From positions 453,970-517,969 of the forward strand of contig NZ_KZ319370.1 in the NCBI RefSeq assembly GCF_002744715.1: DNA of 64,000 bases. Reading direction: 5' to 3'. The DNA comes from Marinobacter profundi (lineage in GTDB: Bacteria > Pseudomonadota > Gammaproteobacteria > Pseudomonadales > Oleiphilaceae). Made by a program: the position numbers and the translations under genes. Positions 27,801-36,317 of this stretch are shown in pieces. Below the pieces are notes generated by a model. The model was not told where the DNA came from and ran no database searches. It saw only the letters and a list, made by a program, of their open reading frames with translations. Positions within the stretch are counted from its first letter, which is position 1. The number at the start of each line of letters is the position of its first letter.

Positions 27801-29654
27801 TTACAGCACCGGAGTGATGACCGGCGTGTAGGACTGGGTGGAGAAATCCTCCAGCGCCGGCTTGCTCAGTGACCCCACTTCCATCACGTAGTCCACAAAG
27901 GACTGGGCGTAATCGAGGAAGGTATCCACGGCGCGGCCGTCGTCGCTGACGGCACCGAAGGTGACATAGCCATCACGACCGCCGGCGGTAAAGCTGTTGC
28001 TCACCACGTTGAGGACGTCGCTGTCGCTCAGCGCCCGCCATTCGGTGCTGTTCCGTTCCTTCACTTCGATGCCGAAGAGCCGTTCACCGGCGGGCAGGTT
28101 CATGTCCACGGTCCAGCGCAGGCCGGCGGCATAGGGGTAGGCGCCACTGGAGTCGCTGTGGGCGTAATCCACGGCTTCGTTGAGCACCTGGCGGATTTCG
28201 GCGCCGCTCATGGTGAGGTTGGTCAGGGTGTTGGCAAACGGCAGCAGGGTGTAGGCATCGCCAATGGTGATGTCGCCGGCGAACAGGTCGATACGGACAC
28301 CGCCGGCATTCTGGATGGCCACATCGGCATCCTTGCTCTGGAACAGGAAGGCCTGGGCCACCAGGTTGGGGATATCGCCGCCACGCAGCGGGTCCTCACC
28401 CAGGCAGCTGGCATCGCCATAGGCGCGTCCCGGAATCCGCGCCAGACAGAGATCTTCCGTGGCAGTACCCACCACCACATTGCGGAATTCATCCAGCTGG
28501 GTGGTGTAGTTGGCCAGGGTGTTGGCGGCAACCGGGTCATTGGCGGTCAGGCTGAGCTGCGGATCGGCGGCGATGGCAGCTAGGATGGCGTCGCGCTCGG
28601 TACCTGCGGGGGTGTATTCGGTTTCGCTGGCGTCTTCGCGGATGATGGTGTCACCCAGCAGCAGGTGCGGAACACCGCCACAGGACTCCACGGTACCCTC
28701 GGCGTTGAACGCGACGTTCAGCTCACCCACCACGCGGGCATACTGCCAGGCATGGGCGATACAGGTCCGGTCGCCGTCGGCATTGGTGACCACGGTGGGG
28801 TAGGCGCCGGAGGAGCTCAGGCCATAGCTGTCAAAATCACCCAGCAGGGTGTGGGAGTCGCCGCCGATGATCACGTCCACGCCGGACAGTTTGCCGGCCA
28901 GCTCAACGTCGTTGCTGTACTGGAAGTGGGTCAGCAGCACGATCTTGTTGATGCCCTGGGACTCCAGTTCATCGATCATGGCCTGGGCGGTGGCGGTTTC
29001 ATCAAGGAACCGCGTGGTGGTCAGCGGGCTGGAGCTGTTCCGGGTCTTGTTGGCGATATCGATGCCGATGATGCCCACCTGCTCGCCGTCCAGTTCCCGG
29101 ATGGTGTAGGGCTTGATGTAGTCATCCTCCGCCACCGGAGCCAGCGGCGTGCCGACTTGCGGCTTGACGTTGGCGGCCAGCACCGGGGTGGCGCAGCTGC
29201 CGCCGGCGAGCATGTCGAGGAAGCTCTTCAGGCCGGCGTCGCCGCGGTCAAATTCGTGGTTGCCGAGAGCAAAGGCATCGAAACACACCTGGTTCATCAG
29301 GTCGGCGTCGGCCTGACCCTCGAACGAGGTGAAGTACAGGGTGCCGGTGATAGCGTCGCCGGCATGCAGTTTCAGCACGTTATCCAGGGCTGCTTCCCGC
29401 TCGGCCATCTTGGCGACAACCCGGGGAAATCCGCCCGCTTCGAATTCGGTCTCCTGGTCCGCAATCATCAGGCTCTGGGAGGCCGCGTCCAGTTGCGAAT
29501 GATGGTCGTTGATGTGAAGGATGTTGACGGTCAGTGGCTTGCCGGTAATGTCATCGATATTGTCATCACTTGCGGTGACCGTGTTGCTGTCGCTGTCGTT
29601 ACATCCGGCCAGTGCCAGTAGCGGCACCAGAACCCACGCGGACTTGCGGATCAT
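27801..29654 (-). CDS. 5'-nucleotidase/UshA-family metallophosphatase lipoprotein
   Basis: Exported 617-aa two-domain nucleotidase, probably anchored as a lipoprotein (LLALAGC, Cys17). Metallophosphatase motifs run in order: NILHINDHHSQ, GDAITGTLYF, GNHEFDRG, LLTHFQYSNDVELA and GGDSHTLLG. The C-terminal 5'-nucleotidase domain has AIQNAGGVRIDLFAGDITIG, and the GRDGYVTFG loop for base stacking. I chose ATG 29654, with AAGGAG seven bases upstream. It would strip phosphate from extracellular nucleotides, matching the neighbouring nuclease. Confidence 0.88.
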   Translation of the reverse strand: MIRKSAWVLVPLLALAGCNDSDSNTVTASDDNIDDITGKPLTVNILHINDHHSQLDAASQSLMIADQETEFEAGGFPRVVAKMAEREAALDNVLKLHAGDAITGTLYFTSFEGQADADLMNQVCFDAFALGNHEFDRGDAGLKSFLDMLAGGSCATPVLAANVKPQVGTPLAPVAEDDYIKPYTIRELDGEQVGIIGIDIANKTRNSSSPLTTTRFLDETATAQAMIDELESQGINKIVLLTHFQYSNDVELAGKLSGVDVIIGGDSHTLLGDFDSYGLSSSGAYPTVVTNADGDRTCIAHAWQYARVVGELNVAFNAEGTVESCGGVPHLLLGDTIIREDASETEYTPAGTERDAILAAIAADPQLSLTANDPVAANTLANYTTQLDEFRNVVVGTATEDLCLARIPGRAYGDASCLGEDPLRGGDIPNLVAQAFLFQSKDADVAIQNAGGVRIDLFAGDITIGDAYTLLPFANTLTNLTMSGAEIRQVLNEAVDYAHSDSSGAYPYAAGLRWTVDMNLPAGERLFGIEVKERNSTEWRALSDSDVLNVVSNSFTAGGRDGYVTFGAVSDDGRAVDTFLDYAQSFVDYVMEVGSLSKPALEDFSTQSYTPVITPVL

Positions 29655-29757
29655 GTCTTGCTCCTTGAATGATGTGTAGAGGTACTGGACAGTACCCCGG
29701 GAGCATCGCGCAGCAAGGTGACAACCCGGTGATGCTTTGATGGCGGTTTGAGGACGG

Positions 29758-29797
29758 TTCCGCGGGCCCGGCCGGTGTCTCGGCCGGGCCCGCGGAA
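29758..29797. repeat. Perfect 17-bp-arm palindrome
   Basis: Arms TTCCGCGGGCCCGGCCG and CGGCCGGGCCCGCGGAA flank a six-base loop (GTGTCT). It lies between the nuclease stop and the nucleotidase start on the minus strand. It would make a very stable RNA hairpin and may act as a terminator or processing barrier for the nuclease transcript, but it has no T-run. It is not the GGGGACAGACC element. Confidence 0.85.
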
Positions 29798-29852
29798 CCA
29801 TTTGCCGGGGTTTACGTACAGAGGGTAACGTACCAGGGTTAACGCACCCGGG

Positions 29853-31871
29853 TTAAAGCAGCGCCTTGCGTTTGCGCAGAGTCAGCCCCGCCAGGGCCAG
29901 CGCGGCCATCAGCAGCAACGTCGGGTCAAACGGCGCCCCCGGGTTGTAGGCACAGCCACTGGAGCTGCCTGGTGCGACGGTGGTGCTGTCGTCACTGCTG
30001 GCGGCCTCGTCGGTGACGACCGGATCGCTGGTGCCGGCCGGCTCATCGGCGGTGGCCATGGTCAGGGCGACGATCACCGGGTCATGATCCGAGGCCCGGT
30101 AAGGGTCCGCTCCGTACAAGCCAGTGACCTGTTCGGCAGACTTGAACTCGGTGTTGTAGTCCAGGCCACGGGGTTCGTCGGCATTGATGTGCCACACGCC
30201 GGCATCCGCCACTTTCGCCAGCAGGCTGGCATTGGCGTGGCCGTGGTCGAGGTAGCCGGCCTGGCCATAGAACACGTAGGAATAGGCCTGCTCGCCGACA
30301 AAGGTGGTCAGCAGATCGGAATAGCCGGCGGCCGCGAGTGCCTGGACCGGATCTTCCTTGGCGTAGGCATTGAGGTCCCCGATGATCAGGATGTCCGGCT
30401 CGCCGGTACCGGTGGCATCGGCGGCCAGCCAGCTGGCCAGTTCCTCTGCCGCACGGGTACGGGTCGGGTTCCAGCAGCCCTGGCCGTCACCCAGGTCGGC
30501 CTCGGCACCTTCGGCGGAACCGCAGCCCTTGGATTTGAAGTGATTGACCACCACGGTCAGCCCATCCTCCGAGCCGGTGCGGCGGAAGGTCTGCGCCAGG
30601 GGCTGGCGGTTCAGGTCGCTGAAGGCGCTGCTGGCGAGGGTGGCGGCTTCGCCCACGGTTTCAACCCGGTCGTTGCGGTAGATGAAACCAACCGCAATCT
30701 CGTCCCCGCCCAGCGTTGCCAGCCCGGGATCGACCCACGACCAGCTGGCGCCCAGCGCGGACGCCAGTTCTGCAATGGCGCTGCTGGCGCCGTAGCCGTC
30801 ATTCTCGATCTCCATCAACCCGACGATGTCTGCGTCCAGGCCGTTGATGGCGCTGACCAGCTTGGCGGTCTGCCGGCTAAGTTCTTCAGCGGTATCTGCG
30901 CCGCGGGCGGTGGGAAAGCCGCCGCCGAGGCCATCACCGTTGAAGTAGTTCAGCACGTTGAAGGAAGCAACCACCAGGTTGCCGCGATCGGCAAGCGCCG
31001 GCTGCGAGTCACGGGGGTTGCTCTGGCTGAAGGAGGGCGCTGAGGTGGGTTGCAGGCGCCATTCCGAGTAGCTGTAATTCAGGATACCGGTAAGGTCATG
31101 AACCTGATCTCCGGCCCGAACCGTGTTGCTGGCGCTCAGCCCAGGCGTCGGGTAGGGCACGGCTGCGGGATTTTGCTGGTTACTGCCATCGTCAAGGATC
31201 AGCCGGTCCAGGGCATAGAGTTCGGCCACCAGGCCGGCATCCACGCCGGGCGCAGCGATGTGGGTGGGAATGAAGTGCCGGCCACTGGCCAGGGTCAGGC
31301 TGCCATAGCGGGTCAGGTCATAGTTGTCGTTGACGGTCAGCGGTTCGCTGAAGCTTACCCGCATCGACTCATAGGCTTCCGGCGCCTCCGCGCTGGCCCA
31401 GGGCAGGCTGACCAGGGCCGGCGGTGGCAGCTCGCCGGTACCGCAGGAAACCGGATCGGAAATTGAGGTCAGCTCGGTCAGGTCGAAGTACTCGGTGACC
31501 TTGCCGGCCACCCGTACGGTATCGCCGGGGGTAACGCTTTGGTTGCCGTAAATGAACAGCCCTTCGGAGCTGGCCGGATCGCCATCGCGATCAGCGCTCT
31601 CCTCCTCGACAAAGAACCCGCCAAGGCGGTTGGCGCCGTTGAACACTCCGGTAACCACGGCTTCGATCACCACGTCGCTGCCATTAAGCGGGCTGGCGGC
31701 GGTGTTGCCCTGGATAGCGGAGATCCGGGTGGCTTCCGCGCCACAGGTCATGTCCGGCAGGGCTGTGAAACTCGATCCTTCAACGTACTCGCTGATAAGC
31801 AGGCTGGCCTGGGCCGTGCCGGTCAGCGTGCCGGCTACTGCGGCAGCCAGCAAAGTCTGTTTCAACGTCAT
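29853..31871 (-). CDS. Extracellular endonuclease, ExeM/NucH type, with C-terminal sorting tail
   Basis: A large secreted nuclease of 672 aa. A signal peptide ends at GTAQAS. An LTD/OB-like region (GGFFVEEESADRDGDPASSE, VAGKVTEYFDLTEL) precedes an exonuclease-endonuclease-phosphatase domain with VASFNVLNYF, GLMEIENDGYG, VNHFKSKGCG, IIGDLNAYAKEDP and RASDHDPV. The C-terminus has a Thr/Ser-rich linker, then GCAYNPGAPFDP, a hydrophobic helix and RKRK, a tripartite sorting signal like those handled by intramembrane proteases. ATG 31871 is chosen (AGGAAG upstream). It likely degrades extracellular DNA for nutrients or biofilm turnover. Confidence 0.87.
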   Translation of the reverse strand: MTLKQTLLAAAVAGTLTGTAQASLLISEYVEGSSFTALPDMTCGAEATRISAIQGNTAASPLNGSDVVIEAVVTGVFNGANRLGGFFVEEESADRDGDPASSEGLFIYGNQSVTPGDTVRVAGKVTEYFDLTELTSISDPVSCGTGELPPPALVSLPWASAEAPEAYESMRVSFSEPLTVNDNYDLTRYGSLTLASGRHFIPTHIAAPGVDAGLVAELYALDRLILDDGSNQQNPAAVPYPTPGLSASNTVRAGDQVHDLTGILNYSYSEWRLQPTSAPSFSQSNPRDSQPALADRGNLVVASFNVLNYFNGDGLGGGFPTARGADTAEELSRQTAKLVSAINGLDADIVGLMEIENDGYGASSAIAELASALGASWSWVDPGLATLGGDEIAVGFIYRNDRVETVGEAATLASSAFSDLNRQPLAQTFRRTGSEDGLTVVVNHFKSKGCGSAEGAEADLGDGQGCWNPTRTRAAEELASWLAADATGTGEPDILIIGDLNAYAKEDPVQALAAAGYSDLLTTFVGEQAYSYVFYGQAGYLDHGHANASLLAKVADAGVWHINADEPRGLDYNTEFKSAEQVTGLYGADPYRASDHDPVIVALTMATADEPAGTSDPVVTDEAASSDDSTTVAPGSSSGCAYNPGAPFDPTLLLMAALALAGLTLRKRKALL

Positions 31872-32071
31872 GATTGCTTCCTGAATCATAAGGGATGGGT
31901 TGGGCAAGGAATTGCCCCGCCAAGCATGCGCGGGAACTGTGACGCTGGCATGAGGATTTTATGACGCCGATAGTCGGATAACGTCGCTCACGGAGCGGTG
32001 CTAGGATGGGACCATCCATGACTATCCAGACAACCACCCGACCACAACAGAAATAACAGAGGGCTTCGACC

Positions 32072-32488
32072 ATGAGTGCATCCTTGCATGAGCTGCAGGC
32101 GTTTCTGACCGAACACTTTCCTCAGGGCAGCCGGTACGGCACGCTGGAACAGTCCGGCGATGGCTGGGCGGAAATGCGGCTGACCGTCGGCGACGAACAC
32201 CTGCGGCCAGGGGGGACGGTATCCGGGCCGGCGCTGATGGCACTGGCGGACGTGGCGATCTATGCGGCGCTGCTCAGCAGGATTGGCCTGGTACCGCTGG
32301 CGGTTACCACCAACCTCAATATCAACTTCCTGCGCAAGCCGGTACCGGACCGGGACGTGATTGCCCGCGCCAAAATGTTGAAGGTGGGGCGCAGGCTGGG
32401 AGTGGGGGAGGTGTTCCTGTGCTCCGAGGGCGAAGACGATGCGGTGGCCCACGCCGTGATTACCTATTCGATACCTCCGCAACGGTAA
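32072..32488 (+). CDS. PaaI-like hotdog thioesterase
   Basis: A 138-aa hotdog protein related to PaaI thioesterases. GGTVSGPALMALADVAIYAAL occupies the active-site helix, with SGP in place of the usual HGG, so the catalytic pocket differs from the standard type. TTNLNINFLRKP forms the dimer strand. It is divergent from the nuclease gene and stands alone. Activity on acyl-CoA is inferred from the family only. Confidence 0.75.
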   Translation: MSASLHELQAFLTEHFPQGSRYGTLEQSGDGWAEMRLTVGDEHLRPGGTVSGPALMALADVAIYAALLSRIGLVPLAVTTNLNINFLRKPVPDRDVIARAKMLKVGRRLGVGEVFLCSEGEDDAVAHAVITYSIPPQR

Positions 32489-32530
32489 CCCGGCCGGGCC
32501 GTTCGACGGGTGGCCCGGGGCCGCCAGGCC

Positions 32531-32575
32531 CTGGACCACCAAGCTCTAGACCACCAAGCCCTAGACCACCAGGGT
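32531..32575. repeat. 15-bp tandem repeat duplicating the end of uspA
   Basis: Three 15-bp units (CTGGACCACCAAGCT, CTAGACCACCAAGCC, CTAGACCACCAGGGT). The third contains the last codons and TAG stop of the uspA gene read on the minus strand. The middle unit repeats that stop in the same register. It looks like slippage duplication of a gene's 3' end that left the product intact. Confidence 0.85.
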
Positions 32576-33001
32576 CGGGCACTTGGCCATGCTGGCCACC
32601 CGGTGGGACACACTGCCCAGCAGCATGCCGTCTTTGTCACTGTGGGTACCCCGGGTGCCCACCACAATGAGGTCGGCGCCTTTTTCCTCGGCAAATTTCA
32701 CGATGACTTTTGACGGCCGCCCGCTTTTCACAAAGCCCCGCACCTTGGTGGCACCGTGTTCCCTGGCAACCTCCTTGGCATGGTTGACCACCTCCCTGGC
32801 ATAGTCCGACAGCGCTTTGTCAGGGATCTGAATGTCCGAGGGGCGGCCGATCGACAAGGAGGCCTCAAACAGGCTGTGGTGCTTGTAGACGCAGATGATA
32901 TGGATCTCGGCGTCGGTCAGCTTCTGCAGTTCGATGGCCTTGTCCAGGGCTTTGAGTGAGGCCTTGGAGCCGTCGACGGCCACCAGGATTTTCTTGAACA
33001 T
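32561..33001 (-). CDS. Universal stress protein linked to a TRAP operon
   Basis: A 146-aa UspA-fold protein with an N-terminal ILVAVDGSKAS strand and the ATP-binding signature GTRGTHSDKDGMLLGSVSHRV near the C-terminus (G-2x-G-9x-G-S/T type). It is the last gene of a dctPQM operon, 42 bases after dctM. In Halomonas the similarly placed TeaD is an ATP-binding protein that tunes the TeaABC TRAP transporter, so a regulatory role on this transporter is plausible. Confidence 0.87.
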   Translation of the reverse strand: MFKKILVAVDGSKASLKALDKAIELQKLTDAEIHIICVYKHHSLFEASLSIGRPSDIQIPDKALSDYAREVVNHAKEVAREHGATKVRGFVKSGRPSKVIVKFAEEKGADLIVVGTRGTHSDKDGMLLGSVSHRVASMAKCPTLVV

Positions 33002-33043
33002 TGCAGCACTCCCTATCGTGAGCAGTTAGCAGGCGGCTACAGC

Positions 33044-34330
33044 CTAGTCCGCAAAGGCGAGGTCCCGCAGGAACAGGGCGATTTGCGGAAAGGCAATGAT
33101 CAGCGCTGCCGCCAGGATCAGCATGAAGACAAACGGCGGAGTGCCGCGAATCACTTCCCAGTAAGGCCGCTTGAAAATGGCGATGGCCGTGAAAATGTCG
33201 CAGCCGAACGGTGGCGTGGCGGAGCCGATGGCCACCTGCAGGGTTATCAGCACGCCCACCAGCACCGGATCGAGCCCGGTGGCCTGGATCGCCGGCGCAA
33301 AAATGGGGGTGAGCACCAGGATCACCACAATCGGATCGACGAACATGCAGGCAATGAAGAAGGCGACACAGATGGCCACCAGTACGCCAACCGGGCCGGC
33401 CTCGTTGACACCGACGGACTCGAGAATGGCCTGGGGAATCTGGGCAAAGGAGATGATCCAGGAGAAGCCGTTACCCACCGCCACCAGGATGAAGACCACA
33501 GCGGTAATCAGGCCGGTGGACTTGGCAATCTTGTAGATATCGCCCAGCTTCAGCGAGCGGAAGACGATGAACTCCAGCAGGAAGGCGTAAAGCACGCACA
33601 CCGCCGCGGCTTCGGTCGGGCTGAAGATGCCGCCGTAGATCCCGCCCACAATGATGACCGGGAAAAACAACGGCCACAGGGCATCCCTTACCGAGCGGCC
33701 ACGCTCACTCCAGCTGGCCTTGGGCTCGGTGGGAACCTTGTTCTTGAAGGCGTAGAACAGGCAGTACATGGAGAACATCACCAGGATCAGCAGGCCGGGG
33801 CCGATGCCGGCGATAAACAGCTCGGCGATGGAGGTCTCGGAGATGACGCCGTAGATAATCATGCCGATGCTGGGGGGGATCAGGAAGGCAATGTCGCTGG
33901 CGTTGATGATCAGTGCCAGGGTAAACGAGTCGGAATAACCCGCTTTGAGCATCTTCGGGCGCAGCGGGGAGCCCACCGCGACCACCGTGGCCTGGGTGGA
34001 ACCGGAGACCGCACCGAACAGGGTGCAGGAGGTGGCGGTGCTGATGGCGAGGCCGCCTTTGATATGGCCGATAAACGCCATCACCATGTTGATCAGGCGG
34101 TCGGCGGACTGACCGCGGGTCATGATGTCCGCGGCCAGGATGAACATGGGTACCGCAATCAACGACGCCGGCCGGATGCCACCCATCATCTGTTGCACGA
34201 AGGTGCCCATCTGGCCGAAGCCGTCGAACATCATTACGAAGCCGACCACCGCGGCGGTGATCAGCGGAATCATCATCGGAAAGCCGAGCAGCAGCAGCCC
34301 GATCATGATCAGCATCAAGGTCATTGCCAT
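33044..34330 (-). CDS. dctM: TRAP transporter large permease
   Basis: A 428-aa integral membrane protein with about 12 helices that carries substrate and sodium in tripartite ATP-independent transport. Family segments include PMFILAADIMTRGQSADRL, CTLFGAVSGSTQATVVAVG, IPPSIGMIIYG, IFSPTEAAAVCVLYAFLLE and the C-terminal IGSATPPFGCDIFTA. Substrate is not assigned; the location beside paaX makes an aromatic or organic acid worth testing. Confidence 0.9.
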   Translation of the reverse strand: MAMTLMLIMIGLLLLGFPMMIPLITAAVVGFVMMFDGFGQMGTFVQQMMGGIRPASLIAVPMFILAADIMTRGQSADRLINMVMAFIGHIKGGLAISTATSCTLFGAVSGSTQATVVAVGSPLRPKMLKAGYSDSFTLALIINASDIAFLIPPSIGMIIYGVISETSIAELFIAGIGPGLLILVMFSMYCLFYAFKNKVPTEPKASWSERGRSVRDALWPLFFPVIIVGGIYGGIFSPTEAAAVCVLYAFLLEFIVFRSLKLGDIYKIAKSTGLITAVVFILVAVGNGFSWIISFAQIPQAILESVGVNEAGPVGVLVAICVAFFIACMFVDPIVVILVLTPIFAPAIQATGLDPVLVGVLITLQVAIGSATPPFGCDIFTAIAIFKRPYWEVIRGTPPFVFMLILAAALIIAFPQIALFLRDLAFAD

Positions 34331-34374
34331 GTTGTTTCTTCCTTATCCCTTATCCGGCCATGGCCGGTTGCTGT

Positions 34375-34968
34375 TCAGACTTCCGATTCGGTGTCCGCGT
34401 AACCGTCAACCACACCGGTGGACAGGTACACGTCGCGGCTGGTGAAGTTCTTGATGGCGGTGAGCAAGTACTGGATGCCGGTAATGGCAAAGCCGACGGG
34501 CACCCAGACGTAAATTGTCCAGATCGGGAACCCCAGGGCAGGCAGTATCCTGCCGCGGCTCTGCAAAGTGTCCACATAACCGTAGGAGTGGTAGCAGAGG
34601 AAAAACATCACCAGCGAGGTGAACAGGGCAATGACAATCATCAGTGCCTTGCGCCCGCCAACCGGGAGCAGGTCGTAGATGGCAGACATGCGGATGTGGC
34701 GACCATGGCGCGCGGCGTAACCGATGCCGGCAAAGGTAATCAGAATGATCAGAATCCGGTTGATCTCGCCCGAAAAAAACAGGCCCTCGCCGAAGACAAA
34801 GCGGGCGATGACATTAACGCAGGTGTTGACCGCCATCAGGATGACGCCAAGGGCGAGCATCACCGCCTCGATCCTGGCTATCCACTCGTCAATCGTGCCA
34901 AGGAAGCCGGGCAGGCCAGATTCGTAGGATCCGGTATCGTCTTCGATCTCCGGGGAATTCTCGGACAT
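34375..34968 (-). CDS. dctQ: TRAP transporter small permease
   Basis: A 197-aa four-helix membrane subunit. [20 protein letters not shown] and [19 protein letters not shown] are typical DctQ motifs. A hydrophilic acidic N-terminus ([17 protein letters not shown]) precedes the first helix. It lies between dctP and dctM, 44 bases before dctM. Confidence 0.87.
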   Translation of the reverse strand: MSENSPEIEDDTGSYESGLPGFLGTIDEWIARIEAVMLALGVILMAVNTCVNVIARFVFGEGLFFSGEINRILIILITFAGIGYAARHGRHIRMSAIYDLLPVGGRKALMIVIALFTSLVMFFLCYHSYGYVDTLQSRGRILPALGFPIWTIYVWVPVGFAITGIQYLLTAIKNFTSRDVYLSTGVVDGYADTESEV

Positions 34969-35077
34969 GGATTCTGCTCCAGAACATGTCGCTCCCGGCC
35001 GGTTACAAGCCCCGGCGGGGCGGGGTTAACCGTGGGACCAACCGGCCTGCGCCGGTCGGTCCTGGTACGGTGTGTTT

Positions 35078-36106
35078 TCAGTTATTCTGAACGGCTTCGA
35101 GGTCGGTCTTGAACTGGTTCAGCAGTTCCTCGCCGCGCTTGCCGGTCATCTCAATGAACTTCTTCTCCACCTGTGGCGCGCGGGCGCGGAAGGTCTCGAT
35201 CTGTTCTTCGTTCAGCCGGGTCACGGTGACCTTGTCGCTGGCTTTCTGGATCTTGGCGAGGGCTTCGTCGGCCAGGCCATCGATGTGCTCGAGGATTTCC
35301 GTGTAGGCGAAGTCCGCCGCGTCCTGCACCAGCTTCTTGTCGCCGTCAGACAGGCCGTCGTAGAAGTTCTGGTTGGCCATCATGGCGGTGGTGAACCAGC
35401 CGTGGCCGGTGAAAATCAGGTTCGGGGACACCTCGTAGAGGCCGCCGGACTCGATCCAGAAAATGGGGTTTTCCTGACCCTGGATCATGTTGGTCTGCAG
35501 CGCTCCGTAAACCTCGCCCCAGGGCAGCGGTGTCGGGGTTGCACCGAAGGCGTCGTAGGTTTCTGACAGCAACGGGTTGGTCATGACCCGGATCTTCTTG
35601 TTACTGAACTCTTCCGGAGAGGTGGCCGGCTCATCCAGGGTGACGACCATCTCGCCCTCGGGATACATTTTCAGCAGCTCCAGACCGTGCTCGGCGTACA
35701 TCTTCGGGAACATCTCGTTGATGGCCTTGCTCTCGTTGAAGAACTCGACCACGGTGTCCATGTCGGTGGGCAGCAGGTAGGGGATAAAGAAAATCTGCGC
35801 TTCCGGAATCAGGGCGCCGGTGAAACCCGGGGACTGGTTAACAAAGTTGAGAATGCCCGCCTGGGTCTGCTCCATGATGTCGTCGGACTCACCCAGCTCG
35901 CCGAAGCGATAAACCTGTAGGGTGTGATCGGAATTTTCCTCGATGTATTCCTTGAACTTGTAGGCGAAAACGTCCTGCACGTCACCTTCGTATTCTTCAT
36001 GGGCATAACGCCAGTTCGCGGCGTTTACGGCGTTGGCTGCAGTCATGGCCGCGAAAGCGACTGCCGAAATACCGGCGAGTTTCTTCAGTTTGCTTATGCT
36101 GTTCAT
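35078..36106 (-). CDS. dctP: TRAP transporter solute-binding protein
   Basis: A 342-aa periplasmic binding protein with a signal peptide ending near NAVNAANW. DctP features include the KKIRVMTNPLLSETYDAFG region with the substrate arginine, LPWGEVYGALQTNMIQGQEN and NLIFTGHGWFTTAMMANQ. It is the first gene of dctPQM-uspA. The 109-base gap before dctQ contains GC-rich hairpin sequence that may let the binding protein be made in excess. It differs clearly from the orphan DctP at 20406. Confidence 0.9.
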   Translation of the reverse strand: MNSISKLKKLAGISAVAFAAMTAANAVNAANWRYAHEEYEGDVQDVFAYKFKEYIEENSDHTLQVYRFGELGESDDIMEQTQAGILNFVNQSPGFTGALIPEAQIFFIPYLLPTDMDTVVEFFNESKAINEMFPKMYAEHGLELLKMYPEGEMVVTLDEPATSPEEFSNKKIRVMTNPLLSETYDAFGATPTPLPWGEVYGALQTNMIQGQENPIFWIESGGLYEVSPNLIFTGHGWFTTAMMANQNFYDGLSDGDKKLVQDAADFAYTEILEHIDGLADEALAKIQKASDKVTVTRLNEEQIETFRARAPQVEKKFIEMTGKRGEELLNQFKTDLEAVQNN

Positions 36107-36263
36107 GTGCTTGTCTCCGCTCGTTTTTTCGTTATGAAAATACTTCCATCTCTAAAGGTTGGCAAAACTATGAACATTTCGCAAGGAAACGGCGGAATTG
36201 AGGGTGGTCAAAAAGTGACCAATCGAGGGCGTTCAGGAGGTGTCGGGACGTGCGGTTGTCGGG

Positions 36264-36300
36264 TAAAACAGGGCCGCGGGGTGCGTCGGGCACCCCGGGC
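36264..36300 (-). terminator. Probable terminator after paaX
   Basis: Read on the minus strand, a stem GGGGTGC-CCGAC-GCACCCC with flanking GC pairs is followed within nine bases by TGTTTT. It begins about 18 bases after the paaX stop and precedes the dctP leader. Confidence 0.6.
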
Positions 36301-36317
36301 AGGAAAAGGCTTTACGG

